Part shown: one piece after another, positions 44,588 to 53,932 of the stretch
Numbering within the stretch: the first letter of the stretch is position 1
Layout of the letters: every line of letters begins with the position of its first letter
Source of the DNA: Flavobacteriales bacterium ALC-1
GTDB lineage: Bacteria; Bacteroidota; Bacteroidia; Flavobacteriales; Flavobacteriaceae
Assembly (NCBI GenBank): GCA_000171875.1
Contig: ABHI01000005.1
Span: 1-64,000, forward strand
Length of the DNA: 64,000 nt
Reading direction: 5' to 3'
Position numbers and translations under genes: made by a program
Notes under the pieces: generated by a model
What the model saw: only the letters and a program-made list of their open reading frames with translations
Databases searched by the model: none
What the model was told of the DNA's origin: nothing

Positions 44588-45736
44588 GTGAGTAACCCCA
44601 AACAAAATATTAGCATTCTCACCTTATCATTAGGTAGTGGTGGTGCAGAAAAAGTTATTAGTTTATTATTAAAAGAATTAAAAAACGATTATAATGTTAG
44701 TCTAGTTCTTTTTTATAACGTTATACATTTTCCTATTCCAGAAGAAGTAGATGTAATCATACTATCAGAAAAGGGAGCGAACAGGCCCTATTATTTAAGG
44801 TTTTTTGACTTTATTACTTTTTTATTCAAGTACAAGCGCTTTATAAAAAATAAAAATATTGATATAGCTATTTCTTTTCTTGCTTTTCCAAATCTAATAA
44901 ATGGAATTATAGCAATGTTTAACAAAAAAGTGAAAACAATTATAAGTGAGCGTGGCTTTCCTTCAGATAATACTACAAGTAAAATATCGCTTTTAATTTC
45001 AAAAGTGTTCTACCCTATTTTTTATAATAGATGTGATGCTTTATTCTCTAATTCAACACATATAAATAAGGATTTAAAAGATAATTTCGGAATTAAAATT
45101 CCGATGGAAGTTATCTATAACCCAATAGAGATTCCTACAAAAACAATTATACCAGAAACTTTATATGATAATGAAAAATCACTAAACATTATTACTGCCG
45201 GTACACTGAACAAAAGGAAAAATCATATAATGATTATTAGAGCTTTAAAGGACCTAAAGGACAATGTAAAGCTAACTATTTTAGGAGGTGGTGAGTTAAA
45301 CGAATATTTAGAGAACGAAATCGTGAAATTCAATATAAAAAGCTATGCAAAGTTAGGAGGAAAAGTGAAAAATGTAAATGATTATTTTATAAAGAGTAAT
45401 TGTTTTGTTTTATCATCTTTTACAGAAGGTTTTCCTAATGCTTTATTAGAGGCAATGGCAGTTGGTCTTCCTTGTATTTCTACAAATTGCCTATCTGGTC
45501 CATTAGAATTATTAAATGAAAATGAAGATGTAGTTATTAATAATGGTGAGTTCCATATTGCTAAATACGGACTCTTAGTGAATAACGATGATCATCTTGG
45601 TTTACAAAAAGCGATAGAATATTATAGAGATAATCCAGAAGAAAGAGTAAAGTTCGGTAGATTAAGCTTAAAAAGATCTAAGGCCTACCAAATTGATAGT
45701 ATTTATTCTATTTTTAACCAATTTTTACAAAAATAA
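44588..45736 (+). CDS. Family 4 glycosyltransferase (GTG start)
   Basis: This 382-residue GT-B enzyme starts at GTG (44588): the sequence SNPKQNISILTLSLGSGGAE follows directly, and there is no ATG that keeps the first strand. The donor-site motif SSFTEGFPNALLEAMAVG is intact. It starts 11 bases after the ATP-grasp gene and ends 10 bases before the start of the AsnB-type gene. It probably adds a sugar to the growing repeat unit; the donor is unknown. Confidence 0.91.
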   Translation: MSNPKQNISILTLSLGSGGAEKVISLLLKELKNDYNVSLVLFYNVIHFPIPEEVDVIILSEKGANRPYYLRFFDFITFLFKYKRFIKNKNIDIAISFLAFPNLINGIIAMFNKKVKTIISERGFPSDNTTSKISLLISKVFYPIFYNRCDALFSNSTHINKDLKDNFGIKIPMEVIYNPIEIPTKTIIPETLYDNEKSLNIITAGTLNKRKNHIMIIRALKDLKDNVKLTILGGGELNEYLENEIVKFNIKSYAKLGGKVKNVNDYFIKSNCFVLSSFTEGFPNALLEAMAVGLPCISTNCLSGPLELLNENEDVVINNGEFHIAKYGLLVNNDDHLGLQKAIEYYRDNPEERVKFGRLSLKRSKAYQIDSIYSIFNQFLQK

Positions 45737-45746
45737 TCGACGCAAT

Positions 45747-47651
45747 ATGTGTGGGATAAACGGAATTATAAGTAACACAAATAAGGATAAAGAAGCGCTT
45801 AAAAATCATTTGGCTAAGATGAATAAACTCATTTTTCATCGAGGTCCAGATGAGGATGGGTTTTATATAGAAACATCAGAGTCAGCTTCAGTTGCAATGG
45901 CTATGCGTCGTTTATCTATAATTGATTTAAGTACAGGTAAACAACCAATGTACACTGACAACAATCAAATAGGCATTGTTTTCAATGGTGAAATCTATAA
46001 TTATAGAATTTTAAAACAACAATTAGAAAACTCTGGGGTTTCATTTAAAACCACGAGCGATACAGAGGTTATTCTAAAACTCTATGAGCAAAAAGGAGTT
46101 GATGCTTTTAAAGAACTGGATGGTATGTTTGCTTTTAGTATACACGATAAAACTAAAAACAAAGTTTTTATTGCAAGAGATTTCTTTGGTGAAAAGCCTT
46201 TATATTACACAAAGACCAAAACAGATTTTATTTATGGCTCCGAGTTAAAGTCTATTGTAAACTATTTGCCAGGCAAGCCAAATATATGTAAAGAAGGTAT
46301 AAATCTATATTTTAGATTAACTTATATACCTGCGCCATATTCTATTTACGAAGATATTCATAAGCTACCTAGTAATCACTTTATAGATTTTGATTTAAGT
46401 TCAGACACATTCTCAATTCATGAAATTGAAAAGCAAAAAACTATAGAAAAAAAGGATATTTCTTTTGATGATGCAAAAAAAGAGGTCTATAGCAGAGTGA
46501 TGGAAAGTGTGGAGAGTAGATCTATTGCAGATGTCTCCTTAGGAACTTTCTTATCTGGTGGCGTAGATTCTTCGGTAGTAACACATTGTTTAGCTGAAAT
46601 TTCTGATGAAAAAATTGAGACCTTTTCTATAGGTTTTGAAAAGAAAACTTTTGATGAAACAGATAAATCTCAAATTGTAGCTAAACTTGTTAATAGTAAT
46701 CATCATGAGTTTATTGTAAAGGAAGAAGACTTCAAAAATGGTATTGACAATATTCTTTTAAATTTCGATGAACCTTTTGCTGATTCCTCTGCCCTACCAA
46801 CATATTTGGTATCTAAGCATGCTAGTGACTATGTTAAAGTTGCTTTAACTGGTGATGGTGGAGACGAGGTGTTTGGTGGTTATAATAAATATTATATGGG
46901 TAAACTTAACAATAAGTATACCTCAGTTGTACCTAAGGGTTTACACAAACAAATACTTAAGCTTTCTAACGGAGTACTTAATACAAAGGATGATAATAGA
47001 GGAAAACGCTTTAAGCTAAATCGATTATTAAGAGCTTTTAATTATGATGGCAATCAATATTGGAATATAATTTCACTAGCATTTACCGACAATGAAAAAA
47101 AGCAATTATTAAAAGACAATAGTTTAATTGAAGATACTTTTGCAGAATTCAAGTCTAGACTCAATCAACATAAACCTAAAAATCTTACGGATTTTAGAAT
47201 GGTTGATAAAGATGTAAGTCTAGAAGGAGATATGCTTGTAAAGGTAGATAGAACAAGTATGCTAAGCTCATTGGAGTGCAGAGCTCCATTTTTAAATAAA
47301 GCCATTTGGGATTTAACAAACTCTCTCCCAGAAAACTATTTAATGAAAGGCTGGAATAAAAAATATATTCTTAAAGAAGCTTTTGCAGATAAATTTTCTC
47401 CAGGCTTTTTAGATAAATCTAAGCAAGGATTTGGAGTACCTGTTGGTGATTGGTTAAGAGGAAGTCTAAAACCTGAGTTAGAATCTTATATAGAACCAAA
47501 GTTTATAGAATCTCAAAACCTTTTTAATATGGATTTTATATCAGATTTAGTTAAAAAACATATTTCTGGTAAGGAAGATAAAAGTATGCAAGTTTGGTGT
47601 TTTTATACGTTTCAAAAATGGTATCTAAACACCTATTTAATGCTAAAATAG
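45747..47651 (+). CDS. asnB: Glutamine-hydrolysing asparagine synthase-type amidotransferase
   Basis: I start the gene at the ATG at 45747, giving 634 residues beginning MCGINGIISN: in this family Cys2 must become the N-terminal catalytic residue of the glutaminase. An in-frame start 54 bases upstream would bury it. The glutaminase domain carries FHRGPDEDG and FNGEIYNYR. The synthetase PP-loop LSGGVDSSVV is at about residue 269, with FDETDKSQ and LTGDGGDEVFGG. The enzyme makes an amide from an acid, using glutamine. In polysaccharide loci, AsnB-like proteins can turn uronic acids into uronamides, which fits the uronate and ATP-grasp genes here, but true asparagine synthesis is equally possible. 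Confidence 0.92.
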   Translation: MCGINGIISNTNKDKEALKNHLAKMNKLIFHRGPDEDGFYIETSESASVAMAMRRLSIIDLSTGKQPMYTDNNQIGIVFNGEIYNYRILKQQLENSGVSFKTTSDTEVILKLYEQKGVDAFKELDGMFAFSIHDKTKNKVFIARDFFGEKPLYYTKTKTDFIYGSELKSIVNYLPGKPNICKEGINLYFRLTYIPAPYSIYEDIHKLPSNHFIDFDLSSDTFSIHEIEKQKTIEKKDISFDDAKKEVYSRVMESVESRSIADVSLGTFLSGGVDSSVVTHCLAEISDEKIETFSIGFEKKTFDETDKSQIVAKLVNSNHHEFIVKEEDFKNGIDNILLNFDEPFADSSALPTYLVSKHASDYVKVALTGDGGDEVFGGYNKYYMGKLNNKYTSVVPKGLHKQILKLSNGVLNTKDDNRGKRFKLNRLLRAFNYDGNQYWNIISLAFTDNEKKQLLKDNSLIEDTFAEFKSRLNQHKPKNLTDFRMVDKDVSLEGDMLVKVDRTSMLSSLECRAPFLNKAIWDLTNSLPENYLMKGWNKKYILKEAFADKFSPGFLDKSKQGFGVPVGDWLRGSLKPELESYIEPKFIESQNLFNMDFISDLVKKHISGKEDKSMQVWCFYTFQKWYLNTYLMLK

Positions 47652-47653
47652 TA

Positions 47654-48799
47654 ATGAAGAAAATAATACGTATAACTACAGTTCCTGTGTCGCTTGGTAC
47701 TTTATTAAAAGGTCAACTTAAATTTATGAGCAATCACTATGAAATCATTGGGATTTCTAGTGAAGGTGAAGCATTAAATAAGGTGAATCGCAATGAAGGT
47801 ATAAAAACAGTTCCTGTAAATATGACTAGAACTATAACACCTTTTAAGGATCTAAAGGCTTTATTTCAATTATATAGAGTTTTCAAAAAAGAAAGACCAC
47901 ATATAGTGCATACACATACACCAAAAGCTGGAACTTTGGGTATGTTAGCAGCAAGATTAGCTGGAGTACCACACAGGATTCATACAATTGCGGGTATGCC
48001 TTTACTTGAAGCTACAGGATTTAAACGAAAAATTTTAAATGTGGTTGAAAAACTCACTTATTCTGGTGCTACACTGATTTTGCCCAATTCTTTTGCGATG
48101 CAAGATATAATTATAAAAGAAAAATTTTGTAAAGAAAAAAAGTTAAGAGTCATTGGTAATGGAAGCTCTAATGGTATTGACACTGATCATTATGATATTA
48201 AAAAAGTGTCTATTGAAAGTACTAACACATTAAAACAACACCTTAATATTAACCCTGAAGATGTTGTGTTTTTATTTATTGGAAGAGTTGTAAAAGATAA
48301 AGGAATCAATGAATTGGTTGAAGCATTTGATTCTATATCAAAATCACACTCTAATACAAAATTGATAATTGTAGGTGGATATGAAAAGGAATTAGATCCT
48401 ATCGATGCATCAACTGAAGCATTAATAGAAAAAAACGAAAATATTCATGAAATAGGTCAAGTAGAAGATATAAGACCATATGTTGTTATTAGTGATGTAT
48501 TAGCCTTTCCAAGTTATAGAGAGGGTTTTCCAAATGTCGTCTTACAAGCAAGTTGCATGGAAATACCATGTATCGTTACGGATATAAACGGATGTAATGA
48601 AATAATTTCAAACAATTTTAACGGACTCATAATTCCTCCAAAAGATAGTATTGCTTTAAAAAAAGCAATGATAACTTTATACAGCAACCCTAATAAAATT
48701 AAAGAATTAGCTGAAAATGCTAGGCCCAACATTGTAAATAAGTACAAAAGGGAGTTAATTTGGAAAGAATTACTAGAACTCTATAATAATCTAAACTAA
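47654..48799 (+). CDS. Family 4 glycosyltransferase
   Basis: This 381-residue GT-B enzyme begins KKIIRITTVPVSLGTLLKGQ. It has the conserved THTPKAGTLGMLAARLAGVP and the donor motif FPSYREGFPNVVLQASC. I place the start at the ATG at 47654, which follows the AsnB stop by 2 bases; the longer in-frame start at 47594 lies inside asnB and adds an unlikely 20 residues. This type often adds the second sugar to the lipid-linked primer, and here it directly precedes the initiating sugar transferase with a TAATG overlap. Confidence 0.92.
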   Translation: MKKIIRITTVPVSLGTLLKGQLKFMSNHYEIIGISSEGEALNKVNRNEGIKTVPVNMTRTITPFKDLKALFQLYRVFKKERPHIVHTHTPKAGTLGMLAARLAGVPHRIHTIAGMPLLEATGFKRKILNVVEKLTYSGATLILPNSFAMQDIIIKEKFCKEKKLRVIGNGSSNGIDTDHYDIKKVSIESTNTLKQHLNINPEDVVFLFIGRVVKDKGINELVEAFDSISKSHSNTKLIIVGGYEKELDPIDASTEALIEKNENIHEIGQVEDIRPYVVISDVLAFPSYREGFPNVVLQASCMEIPCIVTDINGCNEIISNNFNGLIIPPKDSIALKKAMITLYSNPNKIKELAENARPNIVNKYKRELIWKELLELYNNLN

Positions 48800-49413
48800 T
48801 GAAACTTTATCCAAACATAATAAAACGCTTATTTGATTTTTTTGCAGCCCTTGTCGGTTTATTAATCGTTTCACCACTACTGCTAATATTAATTATAGTT
48901 CTTGCTATATCAAATAATGGCAAGCCATTTTCCTATCAACTTCGATCGGGTAAAAATGGTGAGCTTTTTACTATTATAAAGTTAAAAACAATGAATGACA
49001 AAACTGATAGTGAAGGCAATCTTTTACCAGTAATACATCGTATTACTAAAATGGGAAACTTTTGTAGAAAATACTCTTTAGATGAAATACCTCAATTATT
49101 AAACATTTTAAAAGGGGATATGAGTTTAGTTGGTCCTCGTCCACTTTTGCCTAAATATTTACCCCTTTACAATAAAAAACAAAATAGAAGACATGAGGTA
49201 ACTCCCGGTATAACTGGTTGGGCTCAAGTTAATGGTAGAAATGCAATAAGTTGGGAGCAAAAATTTGAGTACGACGTATACTATGTTGATAATCAATCCT
49301 TTTTATTGGATTTAAAAATAATATTTATGACTATAGACAAAGTTATAAATAGGAAAGATGTAAATAATTCTGAAAGTGATGATATGCCAATATTTACAGG
49401 TACTAAAGAATAA
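48799..49413 (+). CDS. Initiating sugar-phosphate transferase (PglC/WcaJ-type)
   Basis: This 204-residue monotopic phosphoglycosyl transferase moves a sugar phosphate from a nucleotide sugar to undecaprenyl phosphate, starting each repeat unit. It has a single reentrant N-terminal helix (about 14-37), SYQLRSGKNGELFTIIKLKT, the catalytic D95-E96 in YSLDEIPQLLN, and SLVGPRPLLPKY with GITGWAQVNGRN. The small PglC-like size suggests a bacillosamine or similar diamino-sugar primer, matching the aminotransferase and dehydratase downstream. Its start overlaps the preceding stop (TAATG). Confidence 0.94.
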   Translation: MKLYPNIIKRLFDFFAALVGLLIVSPLLLILIIVLAISNNGKPFSYQLRSGKNGELFTIIKLKTMNDKTDSEGNLLPVIHRITKMGNFCRKYSLDEIPQLLNILKGDMSLVGPRPLLPKYLPLYNKKQNRRHEVTPGITGWAQVNGRNAISWEQKFEYDVYYVDNQSFLLDLKIIFMTIDKVINRKDVNNSESDDMPIFTGTKE

Positions 49414-49457
49414 TTGATTGCTTATACTATCTTTTTATTAGTAATTAATTTTTATAA

Positions 49458-50456
49458 ATGAAACCAAAATTTATTACAATAAACAAAATTTCAAGGATTG
49501 CTATATTGGCTTTAATCATTGGAGTTCTTAGTTCTTTTTTTAATTTTGGTATTATATCTGTTTTCTTTAGTGTAATAATGCCAATCATATTTGTGATAAA
49601 TTTTATTATAGCTATTTATGGACTAATTAAAAAAAAATATCATTATCTAATTGGAGTCATAATCTTTTTTCTTTGTTATAATTTATTTTTCCAATTTTCT
49701 CTAAATACCAATATAAAAACTAAAGATTCTATAAGCCTTATATCGTATAATGTTAGGTCCTTTAAACAACCTGTTCATAGTGATTCACAACAAAATGCAA
49801 TAACTGAAATAAAAAAAATTGTAGACTCAATAAATCCAGATATTTTACTTCTACAAGAGTCTTCCTATAAAGAAGGATTGAGAATAAAAGGCTATTCAAA
49901 CGTATTTTTAGGTTACCGAAAAGATGTACAAAAAACGCTTCTTACAATATATTCTAAATACCCAATAATAAATAAGGGATTTATAGATTTTTCAGACACG
50001 TATAATAATGCGATTTTTGCAGATTTAAAAATAAAACAAGATACTGTAAGAATCTACAATACTCATCTACAGTCGTTTGTTTTTGCGCCACATATAATTG
50101 CTGACAAATACAATGACTATAATTATTTAAGTAACTTAAATAGCACAATTTCTAAACAGGTAGAACAAGCTAAACTAGTTAAAAATCATGCTTCTAAATC
50201 AAATAGTAAAGTTATTATTTGCGGAGATTTCAATGCTACATCATATAGTCAGCCATACAGAATATTAAAAAAAGAATTAAATGACTCATATGTTAGTAAT
50301 GGTAATGGATTTGGCGCTACTTACTCACTATTACGTTATCCACTTCGGTTAGATTACTTTCTTTCTGATAAACAGATTGAGGTTCTTAGCCATAAGAATT
50401 TTGATTTTAACTTATCTGACCACGAACCTATATATATTAAGTTTAAAATTAGATAA
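49458..50456 (+). CDS. Membrane-anchored endonuclease/exonuclease/phosphatase-family protein
   Basis: This 332-residue protein has three N-terminal hydrophobic helices (within about residues 10-82) followed by an EEP (DNase I-like) domain. The catalytic motifs are SLISYNVRSF, LLLQESS, THLQSF, ICGDFNATS and the final SDHEPI. EEP domains hydrolyse phosphodiesters or phosphomonoesters; the membrane anchor suggests a lipid- or sugar-phosphate substrate facing the periplasm, but this is inference. It sits between the PglC-type and aminotransferase genes, where a PglD-type acetyltransferase is often found in related loci. Confidence 0.87.
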   Translation: MKPKFITINKISRIAILALIIGVLSSFFNFGIISVFFSVIMPIIFVINFIIAIYGLIKKKYHYLIGVIIFFLCYNLFFQFSLNTNIKTKDSISLISYNVRSFKQPVHSDSQQNAITEIKKIVDSINPDILLLQESSYKEGLRIKGYSNVFLGYRKDVQKTLLTIYSKYPIINKGFIDFSDTYNNAIFADLKIKQDTVRIYNTHLQSFVFAPHIIADKYNDYNYLSNLNSTISKQVEQAKLVKNHASKSNSKVIICGDFNATSYSQPYRILKKELNDSYVSNGNGFGATYSLLRYPLRLDYFLSDKQIEVLSHKNFDFNLSDHEPIYIKFKIR

Positions 50457-50888
50457 TGCTTATTTCTTTATAAGATATACCTATGAAGCAAGGTGTTCAA
50501 TATTCGTAAGACCAATATTATTATTAATCACTTTAGTTGAATTAATAATATCCATTGCTTTTTGAAAAGCATAATTAATTGAAAAGTCGATTAACTAATT
50601 ATTAGGTTATAACAAAGCTAACTTACTAACTTATATTACTTGTACGATTTTTTCTATATATATAATGTTGCAATTTAATGTACTTTTACTCTAAAATAAT
50701 AGAAAACTAAGGAGTTAAGAATAAAACAGATATTATTATTTAATAACGTAAATATTTACCTTTTATCGTTTTAATTTGTACTGTCTCAAATTAATGACGC
50801 ATATTTAACCAATATTTAGATCGTGTCCCAGATCCCTCTATAGACATGAAATTGAATAGTAATGTAAATTACTTAACAATTTTTGCTT
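50457..50888 (+). other. AT-rich gene-free region splitting the cluster
   Basis: This 432-base stretch between the EEP gene and the aminotransferase has no complete gene. On the minus strand, 50484-50594 is free of stops and reads protein-like (FQKAMDIINSTKVINNN), but it lacks a plausible start and may be a gene remnant or chance. A TTTTAATTTG near the aminotransferase is not an exact -7 box. The region separates the variable part of the cluster from the more conserved aminotransferase-to-kinase part. Confidence 0.5.
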
Positions 50889-52016
50889 ATGAAACCTAAA
50901 ATATGGCTATCATCACCACACATGAGTGGTAATGAACAATCTTACGTAAAAGAAGCTTTCGATACTAATTGGGTCGCTCCATTAGGACCTAACGTTAATG
51001 GTTTTGAAAGCGATTTACAATCATATCTTAATGAAAATAGACATGTTGCTGCTTTAGCATCAGGAACTTCTGCTTTACATTTAAGTCTTATAATATTAGG
51101 TGTTAGTCATGGTGATGAGGTTATCTGCCAAAGCAAAACATTTTCAGCTTCAGCAAATCCGATTGTATACCAAGGTGCTACTCCAGTTTTTGTGGATAGC
51201 GAAAGTGATACATGGAATATTTGCCCAGTACAATTAGAAATAGCAATTAAGGATAGAATTTCTAAAGGTAAAACACCAAAAGCAATTATCGCTGTGCATT
51301 TATATGGTATGCCATATAAAGTAGATGAAGTTAATAAAATAGCATCAAAATACAATATACCAGTAGTTGAAGATAGTGCAGAATCATTAGGTAGTTTATA
51401 CAAAGGGCAAAATTGCGGGACTTTTGGTGATTTATCAATATTATCTTTTAATGGTAACAAAATTATAACCACTTCTGGTGGTGGTGCATTAGTTACTAGA
51501 ACTAAAGCGCAAAAGGATAAGGCTGTTTTCTTAGCAACACAAGCAAGAGATAATGCGCCTCATTACCAACATACACATATTGGTTTCAATTATAGAATGT
51601 CAAATATAGTTGCAGGAATAGGCCGAGGGCAAATGACGATTTTAGATAGTCATGTTACTAAACGTCGCTCTAATCATGCATTATATCTTAGTGCTTTTGG
51701 TGATAATGATAAAATTACATTTTTGCATGAACCAGAAGGGTATTTTTCTAACCGTTGGTTATCATGTATTCTCTTAGACTCTAAGTCTACTAGAGAAGGT
51801 TTAAGGCTTGCATTAGAAAAAGAGAACATTGAATCTAGACCTTTATGGAAACCAATGCATCAACAACCTATTTTTAGAGATTCTCCGAGTTATTTAAATG
51901 GTGTGTCAGACGATTTATTTGATAGAGGTCTCTGTTTACCTAGTGGTTCAAATTTAACTGATATTGAATTAGATAGAGTAGTTTCTGCTATAAATACGTA
52001 TTTTGCATTATGCTAA
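50889..52016 (+). CDS. PLP-dependent sugar aminotransferase (DegT/DnrJ/EryC1, PglE-like)
   Basis: This 375-residue enzyme of the sugar aminotransferase family has ALASGTSALHLSLIILGV in the N-terminal domain, EDSAESLGS, and the PLP lysine K191 in FNGNKIITTSGGGALV. I use the ATG at 50889; a TTG at 50883 would add two residues. These enzymes aminate 4-keto-6-deoxy sugars made by PglF-like dehydratases such as the next gene, giving UDP-4-amino-4,6-dideoxy-GlcNAc, a precursor of bacillosamine-type primers. The two genes overlap by 7 bases. Confidence 0.93.
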   Translation: MKPKIWLSSPHMSGNEQSYVKEAFDTNWVAPLGPNVNGFESDLQSYLNENRHVAALASGTSALHLSLIILGVSHGDEVICQSKTFSASANPIVYQGATPVFVDSESDTWNICPVQLEIAIKDRISKGKTPKAIIAVHLYGMPYKVDEVNKIASKYNIPVVEDSAESLGSLYKGQNCGTFGDLSILSFNGNKIITTSGGGALVTRTKAQKDKAVFLATQARDNAPHYQHTHIGFNYRMSNIVAGIGRGQMTILDSHVTKRRSNHALYLSAFGDNDKITFLHEPEGYFSNRWLSCILLDSKSTREGLRLALEKENIESRPLWKPMHQQPIFRDSPSYLNGVSDDLFDRGLCLPSGSNLTDIELDRVVSAINTYFALC

Positions 52017-53905
52017 TTAGATTTCTACATAACATATCCAAAAAGTATGCCTCTAAATGGTTAGTGCTACTTTTTGATATTTGCATTATTATAGCGACGT
52101 TTTTCTTAGCATATCTTATACGCTATAACTTTAAGATAGAGTTTGATTTTTCATTACTAATTGAACAGATTCCTTACGTAATTGTAGCAGCAATAGTAAG
52201 TTTTATCGCTGTTGGATCATATAAAAGTGTAGTAAGATTTACTGGATTTAAAGATATTGTAAACATTATTATTGGCGCAAACATTTTGGCCACCATACTT
52301 ATTTGCTCTACTTTTTTAAGTCGAAAAGTTAGCTCTGCAGAAAGTCTATTTAATATTTCTGGTTCAATAATATATATTCATCTTTTGCTTAATATATTAT
52401 TTTTAATTGGTGCCAAATTGTTTATTAAATCAATGTATAATTACATTACCAATGATATCAAGATAATAACCAATGTTTTAGTTTTTGGTGCCGGTAATTC
52501 TGGTATGCTTACCTATGATGCTATCAGTAATGATACAAAAAGCAACCTCAATATTGTAGGGTTTATTGATGATGATATAAGAAAAAAAGGAAAAAAAATA
52601 AACTTACTTAGAGTATATAATATTGAGGAAATCAATGAGAAGTTTATTGCCAAACATAATATTGAGGAGGTAATTATCTCGATACAAAATATTGACCCTA
52701 CTCGTTTATTACAGATAACTGGAAATCTTTTCTCACTTGGTCTAAAAGTTAAGATTGTACCACCTGTTCAAAGTTGGATTGACGGTGACTTAAGTGCAGG
52801 GCAAATTAAGGAAGTAAAAATCGAAGACTTATTAGGTAGAGACCCAATTAACATTAAAAATCCTGATTTAGAAGATCAATATGATAATAAAGTAATCTTA
52901 ATTACTGGTGCAGCTGGTTCTATAGGAAGTGAAATTTGTAGAAAAGTAAGTTTATACAATTACAAAAAATTAATTCTTATTGATAATGCAGAATCTGCTC
53001 TGTATGATTTGCAACAAGAATTTAGGCAACTAGGTCTAAATAATATTGAAGCCATTGTTGCAGATGTACGTAATAAAACTAGAATAGACCAAATATTTAA
53101 TCAGAATAAGCCAAAAGTTGTATTTCATGCCGCTGCATATAAACACGTTCCATTAATGGAAAATAACCCTTTTGAAGCTGTAAGTGTAAATATTGGAGGA
53201 ACGAAAAACGTAGCAGATATAGCCGTTAAGCATAGCATAGATAAGTTTGTTTTAATATCTACTGATAAGGCAGTTAACCCAACAAATGTTATGGGTGCTA
53301 CCAAAAGAATTGCAGAACTTTATGTATCATGCCTTAAAGGAAAAGGGCACACTAGATTTATTACAACCAGATTTGGTAATGTACTCGGTTCTAATGGTTC
53401 TGTAATTCCATTATTTAAAAAACAAATTGAGAAAGGTGGTCCATTAACCGTAACGCACAAAGACATTACTCGCTATTTCATGACCATACCAGAAGCTTGT
53501 CAACTTGTATTAGAAGCAGCTGCTATGGGTAATGGTGGTGAAATATTTGTGTTTGATATGGGTGAACCTATTAAAATATTCAACCTTGCCAAAAACATGA
53601 TTATTTTGTCAGGCTTGCGTTATCCTGAAGATATAGATATAAGCATTACTGGTTTAAGACCTGGTGAAAAAATTTATGAAGAGCTTCTGGCTGATGGAGA
53701 AAATACCAAGAAGACTTATCATGAAAAAATTATGATTGCAAAATCTAGACGTGTTAATATCGATGAAACTGAAAAGCATATTAATAAATTAACTTCTATC
53801 AATTCTTTAACACAGCCTTTAGAAATTGTGGCATCAATTAAATCATTAATCCCAGAATACATTTCTAATAATTCAACATATGAAGTCTTAGATTCAAAAA
53901 AATAA
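52010..53905 (+). CDS. Membrane nucleotide-sugar 4,6-dehydratase (PglF/WbpM/CapD-like)
   Basis: This 631-residue protein has four N-terminal membrane helices (within about residues 20-140), a first Rossmann-like domain with VLVFGAGNSGM, and a catalytic SDR domain beginning ILITGAAGSIGSEI near residue 296. The active-site segment STDKAVNPTNVMGATKR fits the PglF/WbpM group, which converts UDP-GlcNAc to the 4-keto-6-deoxy intermediate. With the aminotransferase before it, and the PglC-type transferase, this makes a plausible bacillosamine-type primer pathway. No PglD-type acetyltransferase is nearby. The gene is followed by export genes. Confidence 0.94.
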   Translation: MLIRFLHNISKKYASKWLVLLFDICIIIATFFLAYLIRYNFKIEFDFSLLIEQIPYVIVAAIVSFIAVGSYKSVVRFTGFKDIVNIIIGANILATILICSTFLSRKVSSAESLFNISGSIIYIHLLLNILFLIGAKLFIKSMYNYITNDIKIITNVLVFGAGNSGMLTYDAISNDTKSNLNIVGFIDDDIRKKGKKINLLRVYNIEEINEKFIAKHNIEEVIISIQNIDPTRLLQITGNLFSLGLKVKIVPPVQSWIDGDLSAGQIKEVKIEDLLGRDPINIKNPDLEDQYDNKVILITGAAGSIGSEICRKVSLYNYKKLILIDNAESALYDLQQEFRQLGLNNIEAIVADVRNKTRIDQIFNQNKPKVVFHAAAYKHVPLMENNPFEAVSVNIGGTKNVADIAVKHSIDKFVLISTDKAVNPTNVMGATKRIAELYVSCLKGKGHTRFITTRFGNVLGSNGSVIPLFKKQIEKGGPLTVTHKDITRYFMTIPEACQLVLEAAAMGNGGEIFVFDMGEPIKIFNLAKNMIILSGLRYPEDIDISITGLRPGEKIYEELLADGENTKKTYHEKIMIAKSRRVNIDETEKHINKLTSINSLTQPLEIVASIKSLIPEYISNNSTYEVLDSKK

Positions 53906-53932
53906 TCCAATTAATAATAACCTATATACATC

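Noticed and set aside
45693..45746. Longer N-terminus for the AsnB-type protein
   Set aside because: The family needs Cys2 as the nucleophile directly after the initiator Met, which only the start at 45747 gives.
47594..47653. Longer N-terminus for the GT4 gene after asnB
   Set aside because: It would overlap asnB by 58 bases and adds residues before the normal first strand; the ATG at 47654 fits better.
50377..50565. Plus-strand 62-codon frame after the EEP gene
   Set aside because: It overlaps the EEP 3' end in another frame, reads as chance hydrophobic residues, and has no start signal.
51107..51472. Minus-strand 121-codon frame within the aminotransferase gene
   Set aside because: It is fully antisense to a gene with clear catalytic motifs and has no recognisable domain or promoter.
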